From Secundilactobacillus silagincola (GTDB lineage Bacteria > Bacillota > Bacilli > Lactobacillales > Lactobacillaceae), in contig NZ_BCMJ01000001.1 in assembly GCF_002583405.1 (NCBI RefSeq), positions 351,438 to 415,437 on the forward strand: a stretch of 64,000 bases of DNA, given 5' to 3'. Below the pieces are notes generated by a model. It did not search any database. It was not told the origin of the DNA and saw only the letters and a program-made list of their open reading frames with translations. A program made the translations under genes and the position numbers. Within the stretch, counting starts at the first letter, position 1; every line of letters begins with the position of its first letter. Positions 46,932 to 54,848 of the stretch are shown here, in pieces.

Positions 46932-48044
46932 TTGAAACGGTTTATTTTGGTCATTATGAGTTTTATTTTATGTTTGGTTTGGGGGCAGTCTACTAAAGCA
47001 GCTGCTTCAATCGTGCATTACCAGCATTCATCAGCATTAATTTATCACCCATCTCAAGTGCGTATCGTTGATGATTCAAGCGTACATTTCATCACAGTGC
47101 CAGGCAGATATACCCATATGAAAGCTTCTAAAAAAGTCAATTGGGTTAAATCAGTATCTGGGCATCACGTGGCTTTCAAGACGCGACTGTTGTTACCTTA
47201 CCCTGGTAAAGGTACCGAGCACTGGGGAAATCCGCAAGCTATTGCCATGTCAAAAAACAATCTGATGTATATTGTTTATTGTCCCACTACTTTGCGAAAC
47301 AGAGGACGCATTGTACAATATGATTTAAAACGGTTAGGGCAATTAGGTGTTTATAAAAAGCCACAAATTTTGCGGACGGTATACGTTAAGCATCATGGTA
47401 AGTATTCTAAGCGCCAACGAAAGCTCCAAAAGGCCATTAAAATTGGGCCGCTATTTGATACCGGTCATGGTCAGACACTGGCTTTTAATCCGAGAGACAA
47501 TGGCCTGTATATGTGGCGTGATAATCGGAAACGAGATAATAATGACAGTCAGACCACTACCCGTTCATATTTGCAACATATTAACACCCAGTCTTTGAAA
47601 CCAGATCGAGCGATTAGTTTCCATCTGCGGGCTCATGGAAAAACCTTTTACGGTGGTGGCACCCAAACTTTTGACCAGTATGGCAACACTTATTTCTGGT
47701 GTTTAAACGGATCAGAAGCTGAGATTTACAAAGGGAGAATATCGGGCCATTCCGTTAAATTCCGACGAACCGATCAAACGCTGAAGCGGGCACCCGGAAC
47801 GCACGTCCAAAGTATGGGATATAATGCGAAACGTGGCCGGCTATATTTGGTGGCCGATGATTCCATTGTTAGTTTTCCTGCTAAACAGTTAAACGGTCGC
47901 GGGTCGTTAACTAAGCATTCTTTTGAATGGTCGCGACTAGTGCCCAGACGTGAGATGGAGGGCTTAACCTTTGATGCATCGGGTCATGCTTATCTACTGG
48001 CTAATCACAATCCAGAGGTTCTTCGATCGACATCGGTTTACTAA
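46932..48044 (+). CDS. Secreted protein of unknown function, paralogue 1
   Basis: A 370-residue exported protein: TTG start, Sec signal peptide (KRFILVIMSFILCLVWG, cleavage near TKAAA), then a basic, Tyr/His-rich mature part. Features include LLPYPGK, WGNPQAIAMSKNNLMYIVYC, FDTGHGQTLAFN, MWRDN and QSMGYNAKRGRLYLVADDSI. The repeated small beta-strand blocks (Y-h-h-Y/W with G-N-x-Y-F-W) suggest a beta-propeller-like fold, but this is only an impression. It is clearly homologous end to end to the protein at 51910-53016. I do not recognise a characterised family. Confidence 0.75.
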   Translation: MKRFILVIMSFILCLVWGQSTKAAASIVHYQHSSALIYHPSQVRIVDDSSVHFITVPGRYTHMKASKKVNWVKSVSGHHVAFKTRLLLPYPGKGTEHWGNPQAIAMSKNNLMYIVYCPTTLRNRGRIVQYDLKRLGQLGVYKKPQILRTVYVKHHGKYSKRQRKLQKAIKIGPLFDTGHGQTLAFNPRDNGLYMWRDNRKRDNNDSQTTTRSYLQHINTQSLKPDRAISFHLRAHGKTFYGGGTQTFDQYGNTYFWCLNGSEAEIYKGRISGHSVKFRRTDQTLKRAPGTHVQSMGYNAKRGRLYLVADDSIVSFPAKQLNGRGSLTKHSFEWSRLVPRREMEGLTFDASGHAYLLANHNPEVLRSTSVY

Positions 48045-48056
48045 ATTTATGATAAC

Positions 48057-48112
48057 GAGTAAATAGCGGCTGATTTCCATGCAAGGAAGTCAGTCGCTAT
48101 TTAAATTTTGAG
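48057..48112. terminator. Bidirectional terminator
   Basis: AAATAGCGGCTGATTTCC pairs with GGAAGTCAGTCGCTATTT between the convergent secreted-protein and His-rich protein genes. Confidence 0.85.
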
Positions 48113-48115
48113 TCA

Positions 48116-48424
48116 TCAAAGTTGTCTCGGTGCTGGTGATTCAAAATTACGGTAATTGCCATCATGCTTAGAGTGGTGACGATGGTGACCATGACCGTGC
48201 GGATGATCATTTTGAAGCTGAAGTGCTAACTGTTTGGTTTTTTCACGTTCGATTTGGAGTCTCTTTTTATAAATGTTAGTTTTAACATGACCATGAATCA
48301 ACAGTGCCAGTGGGATCATTTGAATTGCTAGACCAGCAGGAATCAACCAGGGATTTTCTTTTACAAATTCGGCTCGCTGGTTAGCGAGTTTTGCGAAATC
48401 AACAGTAACCGTTTTCTTTGCCAT
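48116..48424 (-). CDS. Small membrane protein with histidine-rich tail
   Basis: A 102-residue protein: one hydrophobic segment (PWLIPAGLAIQMIPLALLIHG, about residues 25-45), then a charged helix (REKTKQLALQLQ) and a C-terminal HPHGHGHHRHHSKHDG stretch that could bind Zn2+, Ni2+ or Co2+. ATG 48424 is used, with AGGAG upstream. Family unknown; metal binding is inference from composition only. Confidence 0.65.
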   Translation of the reverse strand: MAKKTVTVDFAKLANQRAEFVKENPWLIPAGLAIQMIPLALLIHGHVKTNIYKKRLQIEREKTKQLALQLQNDHPHGHGHHRHHSKHDGNYRNFESPAPRQL

Positions 48425-48521
48425 AAAAACCACACTCCTTTTGCCCTAATCATACCGTAAAGTTTGATTAAATGCAGTGGGAAGGTCTGAAGATTTAAGA
48501 CGCTATGGTGTTAATCATGAT

Positions 48522-49355
48522 TCACCCGCGATACTGCATTGCTAGTTGCCGATAATAGGTGAGCGACTGGGGATCTAGCCGGAGTTTTTGGCTAAGTTGC
48601 TGGTCGCTAAGACTGGGATGCTGCAACAGAAAATCGATAACGGCGCTTTGGTATAAACGGGTGGGGGTCAGTGAGAAGCCCAATAGTTTTTCATCGGGTT
48701 TTAAATACTTGTGAAGGCCGGCAGCCGTGAGATGCGGATCACCAGCTAATCGTTGTTTTAAAAACAGGTCTGAACTGTGCTGACGCTCCTGCAGCGGTCG
48801 AATGAACTGCTGATAAGTTTGCCAAAAAGTCCGTTCATCCGCGTTAAAGTCACTGGTGTTTAACTGCTGATAAAATCCCGGCGTTAAAAATTCTGAGATG
48901 GTGTAATAACGGCTAGATAGCAGCATTGTGAGACGAGTATAAACTGCAAGTTGCTGGTTGGCTAAAATAGTTGGCATGAGGTGCAGCCATTTGGTGGTTG
49001 GTGCTTTGAGATCATCGTGTGATTTACCCTTTAGCGTTAGAGTGGGGTAGTGTGTGATCAAATCGTGAGTAAAGAGGTATTTAAAGTAAATGTTGATGTG
49101 CGACAGCATTTTATTGTAAGTTCCATTAGTGACGTGACGTTGATTCACCAGCATAGCGAGGTACTGTTCAACATCGCGATCCAGTAACGTTGCCACGCGG
49201 TGATCAGCCTGATAGCCGGCATTGAAATTACTCAGGAAGTTGAATAGGTCAGTCAAAACTGAACGGTATTCAGCGATGGTAGGCTGTGCGAGTTCTCGCC
49301 GATTAAGATATTGTTCAAAAGTTTCCTGGTATGGATAAGCATTGGCGTGTGACAA
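48522..49355 (-). CDS. Tyrosine-recombinase-like protein, catalytically degenerate
   Basis: A 277-residue protein. The N-terminal part (about residues 8-105: TFEQYLNRRELAQPTIAEYRSVL) is a SAM-like core-binding domain of phage integrase/XerC type. The C-terminal part follows the catalytic-domain layout, but the usual HxxR box is replaced by LTPTRLYQSAV and the ARG-I region reads SSRYYTISEFL; a YYRQL near the end may be the relic of the Tyr motif. Recombinase activity is therefore doubtful. The TTG start has GGGGGG 8 nt upstream. No att sites or phage genes are adjacent. It may be a domesticated DNA-binding protein. Confidence 0.7.
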   Translation of the reverse strand: MSHANAYPYQETFEQYLNRRELAQPTIAEYRSVLTDLFNFLSNFNAGYQADHRVATLLDRDVEQYLAMLVNQRHVTNGTYNKMLSHINIYFKYLFTHDLITHYPTLTLKGKSHDDLKAPTTKWLHLMPTILANQQLAVYTRLTMLLSSRYYTISEFLTPGFYQQLNTSDFNADERTFWQTYQQFIRPLQERQHSSDLFLKQRLAGDPHLTAAGLHKYLKPDEKLLGFSLTPTRLYQSAVIDFLLQHPSLSDQQLSQKLRLDPQSLTYYRQLAMQYRG

Positions 49356-49398
49356 ACGACATACCCCCCTTTAATATAAGATCTTATGATCCATTATA

Positions 49399-49448
49399 CG
49401 TTAAAACCTGCGTCATGACGGTATATTCGCCATAGCGCAGGTTTTGTA
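49399..49448. terminator. Terminator-like hairpin between two leftward genes
   Basis: AAAACCTGCG and CGCAGGTTTT arms end in runs that suit termination of the leftward lipoprotein transcript. Confidence 0.7.
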
Positions 49449-49468
49449 GTTACTGAGTTTTAATTGAT

Positions 49469-50017
49469 TTAATTGGTTTCAACGAATACCACGTTAGTTT
49501 TGTCCATATCGACATCACGTACAGCATGATAACCACTAAGGTGCAGCTTAGTTGCCTTATTAGTTCCCTTGGTTGTATCCTTGACTGTTACGGTTTGGGT
49601 CATATCAATGCCTGATAATTTACCAGCCAACTTAATCACGGTCTGATTCTGTTTGTTCTTAGTGAAGGTATACTTAACGGTACCTTCCTTGTTGAGTGCT
49701 TTCGCTTTTTTAGCCGCACTATAAGACTTGTAGAATTTATCAACATTGTACATCGTTGCTTTACCAGTCTTTTTATCAAATGCAACGGCTTCAACACCGG
49801 AATTACTCTTATGGTTGATCTTACCGGCTAAGTACCAGAAGCCGTCCCCTGATAAAACGGTTGATTTAACGTCTGTATGTTTAGTAGTGGCCGGTTCGTT
49901 TTTAAAACTAGCCTGTTCGTGTGACTTTGAAGCTGACTGACTGCCGCAAGCCGTTAGAAAAATGGCTAAAACTGCAATTAAACTCAGTAGCATGACCTTT
50001 ATTCGGGATGTTTTCAT
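49469..50017 (-). CDS. Lipoprotein of unknown function
   Basis: A 182-residue exported lipoprotein with signal peptide and lipobox LTAC (Cys near residue 24), a Ser/Lys-rich linker, then a beta-rich domain (GDGFWYLAGKINHKSNSG; YTFTKNKQNQTVIKLAGKL). It would sit on the outer face of the membrane. No family is recognised. GAGGTGA precedes the ATG. Confidence 0.8.
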   Translation of the reverse strand: MKTSRIKVMLLSLIAVLAIFLTACGSQSASKSHEQASFKNEPATTKHTDVKSTVLSGDGFWYLAGKINHKSNSGVEAVAFDKKTGKATMYNVDKFYKSYSAAKKAKALNKEGTVKYTFTKNKQNQTVIKLAGKLSGIDMTQTVTVKDTTKGTNKATKLHLSGYHAVRDVDMDKTNVVFVETN

Positions 50018-50235
50018 TACTAATCACCTCATTATTCTGTGAATCGAGTATAGCAGTGGGAGTTACAGTAACGCAAGTGTTTGGGGTAAAGTTAAGCATT
50101 TTCAAAGAAATGTGATTAACTGAGATCGATTAAACGAGCATTCAAACTATATTACGTGAAAACCTTACCAATTTTTTTAAAAAATCATGAAAAAATGAGA
50201 GACACAGTCTAACCAACCTATTATATAATATGGGC

Positions 50236-50322
50236 ATGAGTTGGGGGATATTGATCAGCAAGAGTAGATGGTTAATTATATTAATCATTTTGGCATTCGT
50301 CATGGGGACTTATTTAAATTAA
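50236..50322 (+). CDS. Possible 28-residue membrane peptide
   Basis: ATG 50236 opens a 28-codon frame: a short polar start, SKSR, then a hydrophobic helix (WLIILIILAFVMGTYL). It ends just before the ribosome site of the next gene. It lies right after a TATAAT box (50224-50229), so the ATG would be nearly leaderless; no normal ribosome site is seen. It could be a small membrane peptide or chance. Confidence 0.25.
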   Translation: MSWGILISKSRWLIILIILAFVMGTYLN

Positions 50323-50337
50323 AGGGAGGAATCTTGA

Positions 50338-50811
50338 ATGAGTCATTGTATTGATTTAACGCATCAACGATTTGGCCGTTTGGTTGTTGAGAAACGTGCG
50401 CAAACTGTCGCACGAAACGGTAACGTCTGTTGGCTATGTCGATGTGATTGCGGTAAACGGGTGGTTGTTGAAGGTTACGCCCTTAGAAAGGGCATTACCC
50501 GAAGTTGCGGCTGCCTAAGACGAGAAGTTTCACGTCAGAATGCTCGTCGTAATGAACGGTTTATTGACGCGCAAGGCGGAGCGTTAGTGAACGAACATGG
50601 CATTGGCTATTCATCGTTAATTCGTTCCAAACGGAATCATACGGGTGTGATCGGGGTTTCATTTGATAAGAAAACAGGGACTTACATCGCAAGGTTAATG
50701 TATCACGGCCGTTACGTGTTAAATCGTTCGACCCAGTCTTTTGATGAGGCGGTTGAACTACGGCGCCAAGCAGAACAGCAGTATTTCAAAGTAAAAGAAA
50801 TGAATAATTAA
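50338..50811 (+). CDS. Zinc-finger/AP2-like DNA-binding protein, phage-type
   Basis: A 157-residue protein. The N-terminal part has RFGRLVV, then W.CRCDCGK and SCGCL cysteine clusters (four or more cysteines about residues 31-58), a zinc-ribbon often found in phage and mobile-element proteins. The C-terminal part (TGVIGVSFDKKTGTYIARLMYHGR) is an AP2/ERF-like DNA-binding domain. These domains usually accompany HNH homing endonucleases, but no HNH motif is visible here. GGGAGG precedes ATG. It is possibly a relic or a domesticated regulator. Confidence 0.75.
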   Translation: MSHCIDLTHQRFGRLVVEKRAQTVARNGNVCWLCRCDCGKRVVVEGYALRKGITRSCGCLRREVSRQNARRNERFIDAQGGALVNEHGIGYSSLIRSKRNHTGVIGVSFDKKTGTYIARLMYHGRYVLNRSTQSFDEAVELRRQAEQQYFKVKEMNN

Positions 50812-50849
50812 CTAAACGCTCATCGCATTATTTGAAGATGAGCGCTTTT
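50812..50849 (+). terminator. Terminator after the AP2-like gene
   Basis: AAACGCTCATC pairs with GATGAGCGCTTTT around a 9-11 nt loop. Confidence 0.85.
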
Positions 50850-50922
50850 AATTATGAACTAGACCGAACGTATGTTTATTGGTAAACTGATATTAGTGAA
50901 CATTTAGGGGGAAGTCTAAAAG

Positions 50923-51771
50923 ATGCCAAGACGTCGACGTAAACGCAGCAGTAATTCGTTTTTTACCTGGCTAGTCATTGCGGTGGCAATCATTGCCGGC
51001 ATTTCGGCCACAGGGGACAGTAATCAGTCAAAGTCAAATACAGCAAGTTCGGTTAGCAGCCAAACAGAGCTACAGAAAAAAGCCAGTTCAGTTATTGATG
51101 CTTTCAAAGGGCATCAAACTAATCAAACAACGACTCAGCCAAACACTGATGGAAAGACGAAAGCTAATAGTACGGCACAATTAGCGGCGCTTAACTATCA
51201 GGGTCAGCAAGTGGTCAAGGTCAATAACAACGTACCGACGTTTACTAAACAGGATCTAAGCACGGCTAAGGGGCCATGGCAGGTTTATCATAATTTAGAT
51301 CAGTATAACCGGGTGACCGGAGCCGATGCGCTACTGTCGAAGTCGCTCATGCCGCACGCCCAGCGAGAACCGTTGTACGTGGATCCTACAGGCTGGCATA
51401 ACAAACGGTTTACATATCAGGGGAAAACGGATTGGCTTTATAACCGAAGTCATTTGATTGGCTATCAGTTCACGGGTCAGAATAACAACGCTAAAAATCT
51501 CATGACGGGGACCCGATCGCTGAATTCACCCGGCATGGAGAATTACGAAACTGAGGTAGCAACCTACCTTAAACTCAGCCCAACGAATTACGTTAGGTAT
51601 CGTGTGACGCCGGTTTTTCGGAATAATGAACTGTTAGCACGAGGCGTTCAAATGCAGGCACAGTCAATTGGTAACAATACGATTCGGTTCAATGTTTATA
51701 TCTTTAATATTCAACCAGGCGCAAAGCTTGATTACGCAACCGGACGTTCAACGGTTTCGAACGGGGATTAG
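50923..51771 (+). CDS. Secreted or membrane-anchored DNA/RNA non-specific endonuclease
   Basis: A 282-residue protein: very basic N-terminus (PRRRRKRSS), one membrane segment (residues 14-29), a Ser/Thr/Gln-rich linker, then the nuclease domain. The catalytic histidine is in YNRSHLIGYQF (the variant DRGH box, near residue 178), followed by NLMTGTRSLNSPGM with the metal-binding Asn. Related to EndA-type nucleases, which can degrade extracellular DNA or process DNA in uptake. AGGGGGAAG precedes ATG. Confidence 0.9.
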   Translation: MPRRRRKRSSNSFFTWLVIAVAIIAGISATGDSNQSKSNTASSVSSQTELQKKASSVIDAFKGHQTNQTTTQPNTDGKTKANSTAQLAALNYQGQQVVKVNNNVPTFTKQDLSTAKGPWQVYHNLDQYNRVTGADALLSKSLMPHAQREPLYVDPTGWHNKRFTYQGKTDWLYNRSHLIGYQFTGQNNNAKNLMTGTRSLNSPGMENYETEVATYLKLSPTNYVRYRVTPVFRNNELLARGVQMQAQSIGNNTIRFNVYIFNIQPGAKLDYATGRSTVSNGD

Positions 51772-51909
51772 AACGTGTCATAGAACGAATGATTTCATGG
51801 ATGATATTGGAAAAATTTTTGAGATTATATTGAGCAAAGAAGTCATTTTGTTTTATTATTAAAATATATGTTTTAGATTTTGTTTAATCTTTTTTGGGGA
51901 GGAAATAAC

Positions 51910-53016
51910 GTGAAACGTTTTATTTTAGGGGTGATCAGTTTTGCCGCCTGCTTAATGTTGGGCCAATTCGCTGTCGCAAATGCTTCTGTTAAAGTATATA
52001 ACCAGCGTTCCACAGCGTTAATTAACCATCCATCAAGGATGCGCGTACTTAATAACTCAAAGGTTAACTATGTTAAAGCACCCAAAAGTTTTGCACATAT
52101 GAAACGAACAAATCATATTAATGGGATGAAATCGTATAGCGGTAAGGGAGTTACTTTTAAGACCCGATTTTTACTGCCATACCCGGGTAAAGACAACCAG
52201 CCTTGGGGCAATCCTCAGTCAATTGCCATTTCTAAAAGCGGCTATATGTATATCGTTTATTGTCCAACTAATTTAAATAATGAGGGCCGAATTGTTCGAT
52301 ATGATATGAAACGATTAGTACAATTAGGGGTCGAAAAAGATCCGCAGTTATTACAATCGACTTACGTTAAGCATAATGGTCGGTACTCAGACAAACAAAA
52401 AGAGGTTCAAAAGGCGATTAAAGTTGGTGGGCTGTTTGATACCGGTCACGGACAATCATTGGCTTATAATTTGAAGAGCCACGCACTATATATGTGGCGC
52501 GATAACGAAACGAAGTCAGGCGCACCGACTTCAACTGGCGGTTATATTCAGCATATCAGTGCCAGTTCGCTGAAACCTGATCGTGCCATCAGCTTCCATT
52601 TAATTTCGCATGGTTTCATTCACGGCGGTCATACTTTAACCTTTGATAAGTATGGGAATGCCTATTTCTGGAGTAATCCGGGTAATGGCGTGAACGTTTA
52701 TAAAGGCCGCATTTCTGCCCATCACGTTGTCTTTAGGAGAACCGATCAGGTCTTTAAGCATCTTCCAGGTACCCATATTCAAAGTATGGGCTACAACGAA
52801 AAACGTGGTCGGTTATATTTGGTTGCGGATGATTCAGTAGCTAGTTTTCCAGCCAAACAGTTAAACGGACACGGATCATTAACTAACAGCTCGTTTGAAT
52901 GGTCTGGATTAACGCCCAAGCGTGAAACAGAGGGATTGACCTTTGATTCAACTGGTCATGGCTATCTATTATGCAATCATGATCCAGAAGTGCTGTTGTC
53001 GACGACGGTCTATTAG
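51910..53016 (+). CDS. Secreted protein of unknown function, paralogue 2
   Basis: A 368-residue protein homologous over its full length to 46932-48044 (shared LLPYPGK, WGNPQ.IA.SK, FDTGHGQ.LA, QSMGYN.KRGRLYLVADDS, FPAKQLNG.GSLT). Sec signal peptide KRFILGVISFAACLMLG, cleavage near ANA-SVK. The GTG start at 51910 has GGGGAGG 7 nt upstream; the frame is open to 51880 but that precedes the ribosome site. Function unknown; duplication with divergence. Confidence 0.78.
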   Translation: MKRFILGVISFAACLMLGQFAVANASVKVYNQRSTALINHPSRMRVLNNSKVNYVKAPKSFAHMKRTNHINGMKSYSGKGVTFKTRFLLPYPGKDNQPWGNPQSIAISKSGYMYIVYCPTNLNNEGRIVRYDMKRLVQLGVEKDPQLLQSTYVKHNGRYSDKQKEVQKAIKVGGLFDTGHGQSLAYNLKSHALYMWRDNETKSGAPTSTGGYIQHISASSLKPDRAISFHLISHGFIHGGHTLTFDKYGNAYFWSNPGNGVNVYKGRISAHHVVFRRTDQVFKHLPGTHIQSMGYNEKRGRLYLVADDSVASFPAKQLNGHGSLTNSSFEWSGLTPKRETEGLTFDSTGHGYLLCNHDPEVLLSTTVY

Positions 53017-53022
53017 TAATTT

Positions 53023-53070
53023 AAAAAGGTGACTATTCGTAATTTTCGCGAATAAGCCACCCTTTTAGAT
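53023..53070. terminator. Bidirectional terminator
   Basis: AAAAAGGTGACTATTCG and CGAATAAGCCACCCTTTT form the stem between convergent genes. Confidence 0.8.
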
Positions 53071-53071
53071 T

Positions 53072-53227
53072 TTAGCGTCTATTATTATAACGATAGATAC
53101 CATAGAGAATAATAGCCAGTAAGAAGCCAAAACCAATCACTGGATTTTCGCGGAACAACCAGTGAAAAATTCGGATGGTACCGACGCCATGAATACCATA
53201 TATTGCGGGAACGATTGTAGTGAGCAT
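53072..53227 (-). CDS. Small membrane protein of 51 residues
   Basis: The minus-strand frame from ATG 53227 to stop 53072 encodes MLTTIVPAIYGIHGVG..., with a hydrophobic segment VIGFGFLLAIILYGIY and a basic end RYNNRR. GGAAG lies about 12 nt upstream. It precedes a proper terminator and lies in a gap otherwise without genes. Function unknown. Confidence 0.5.
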   Translation of the reverse strand: MLTTIVPAIYGIHGVGTIRIFHWLFRENPVIGFGFLLAIILYGIYRYNNRR

Positions 53228-53323
53228 GTGAAACTTCAACTTCCTTTCTAGGAGCTAATAATGATGCGTGTGCTATAATTTTCCCCATAGTATCACAATT
53301 AGAATGCTAAGAGGGAGAATTGT

Positions 53324-54778
53324 ATGGATATTACCATGACAATGATTGGTGAAGGGGTTTATCTCATCAATGTTATTTTAGCAATTATCATTATTTTTAG
53401 GCAACGTCGAGATATTGCTGCTATTTGGGCGTGGTTACTGGTGCTTTTTTTGCTGCCAGTGATTGGTTTTGTCATCTACGCCTTTCTTGGCCGGCAATTG
53501 CCTAAAAATAAACTGTTTAAGGTTAAAAGTGATGTGCAGCTTCAACTGGATGAATTGTTGGCTCAGCAGCGTCAGGAGTTGGGAACTGAAAACTTACCAG
53601 CTGATTTAGTGTCTGATTCGGTGAAGTCGCTAGTCAAGATGTTTCAGACGGCAAACCACGCTTTTTTGGCTCGGAAGAACCGGGTTCGTATTATTGCGGA
53701 TGGTAAGCAGCTATTTCACGAAATGATTGAGGATATTGAACGGGCTAAAAGCAGCGTTCACATTGAATTTTACGCTTTTAAAAATGATCAAATCGGTAAG
53801 CAAATTCGTGACCTGTTAGTTCGCAAAGCCTTGGCGGGTGTTGAAGTGCGCGTGATTTATGACCCATTTGGATCCTTAGGGGCCTTTCGTTCCTTCTTCA
53901 AATCACTCATAGACGCTGGCGGCTACGTAGAACCGTTTCTAGCCCGTTCAGCAATCATGGATTTTCGGTTAAACTTTCGTGATCACCGGAAAATTGTGGT
54001 GGTGGATGGCAGAGTTGGTTACGTTGGTGGTTTTAATATCGGTGATCAGTATCTAGGTCGAAGCAAAAAGTTTGGCTACTGGCGAGATACGCATTTACGA
54101 ATTACGGGTTCGGCCGTTTTTGGTTTGCAGGGCAGATTTATTCTGGATTGGAACGCCACAGCCTCAGAAGGCTTATTGCCAGCTGACCATATTGAGACGC
54201 GCTATTTTCCATTAACGCATGTGAAGGGTGATACTAACATGCAGATCGTTAGCAGCGGTCCTGATTCAGATTTGCAGCAAATTAAAATGGGCTATATTCG
54301 ATTGATTCAATCCGCGAAAAAGCGGGTGTGGATTCAATCGCCTTACCTGATTCCGGATGATAGTGTGATGGATGCTATTCGAATCGCTGTGATGGCAGGC
54401 GTTGATGTTAGAATCATGATTCCGCAAATGCCGGATCATCCTTTTGTTTACCGAGCGACGCAGTATTATGCCCATGAACTGGCGAAAGATGGCGTGAAAA
54501 TTTACTACTACGAAAACGGTTTTATCCACTCTAAGACCATGGTGGTGGACGACCGGTTGGCTTCAGTAGGTTCAGCTAATATGGACTATCGGAGCTTTAA
54601 ACTGAACTTTGAAGTGAACGCTTTTCTGTATGATGAAAAACTAGCGGTTCAGTTAGCCGAATTGTTTGAGAAAGATCAACGCTTAAGTCGGTTGATGACG
54701 GCTGAAGCGTTTGATAATCAGTCGTTATATCTACGATTTAAGCAGAGTTTTTGCCGGCTATTATCGCCTATTTTATAG
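53324..54778 (+). CDS. cls: Cardiolipin synthase
   Basis: A 484-residue membrane enzyme: two N-terminal membrane segments, then two phospholipase-D HKD motifs, HRKIVVVDGRVGYVGG and HSKTMVVDDRLASVGSANMDYRS. It condenses two phosphatidylglycerols into cardiolipin. GGGAG precedes ATG. Monocistronic; the stop lies about 36 bp before the promoter of the unassigned RNA. Confidence 0.95.
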   Translation: MDITMTMIGEGVYLINVILAIIIIFRQRRDIAAIWAWLLVLFLLPVIGFVIYAFLGRQLPKNKLFKVKSDVQLQLDELLAQQRQELGTENLPADLVSDSVKSLVKMFQTANHAFLARKNRVRIIADGKQLFHEMIEDIERAKSSVHIEFYAFKNDQIGKQIRDLLVRKALAGVEVRVIYDPFGSLGAFRSFFKSLIDAGGYVEPFLARSAIMDFRLNFRDHRKIVVVDGRVGYVGGFNIGDQYLGRSKKFGYWRDTHLRITGSAVFGLQGRFILDWNATASEGLLPADHIETRYFPLTHVKGDTNMQIVSSGPDSDLQQIKMGYIRLIQSAKKRVWIQSPYLIPDDSVMDAIRIAVMAGVDVRIMIPQMPDHPFVYRATQYYAHELAKDGVKIYYYENGFIHSKTMVVDDRLASVGSANMDYRSFKLNFEVNAFLYDEKLAVQLAELFEKDQRLSRLMTAEAFDNQSLYLRFKQSFCRLLSPIL

Positions 54779-54813
54779 GGTGAGTTTTGGACTCAAAAAG
54801 TCAAACATATTTC

Positions 54814-54842
54814 TTGTAATCGGTTACAAAATAGGTTATTAT
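54814..54842 (+). promoter_or_regulatory. Promoter with overlapping perfect cre site (unassigned RNA)
   Basis: TTGTAA (54814-54819), 17 bp, TATTAT (54837-54842). The cre-type box TGTAATCGGTTACA (54815-54828) fits TGWNANCGNTNWCA fully and covers the -35 element, so CcpA binding should repress. Confidence 0.65.
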
Positions 54843-54848
54843 ATCCTT

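Noticed and set aside
48522-53016. Prophage or integrative element
   Set aside because: Despite an integrase-like and an AP2-like gene there are no structural phage genes, att repeats or tRNA target, so no element boundary can be supported.
53085-53288. A 67-codon minus-strand frame
   Set aside because: The neighbouring frame (53072-53227) has a sensible membrane protein and ends before a terminator, so this one is its shadow.
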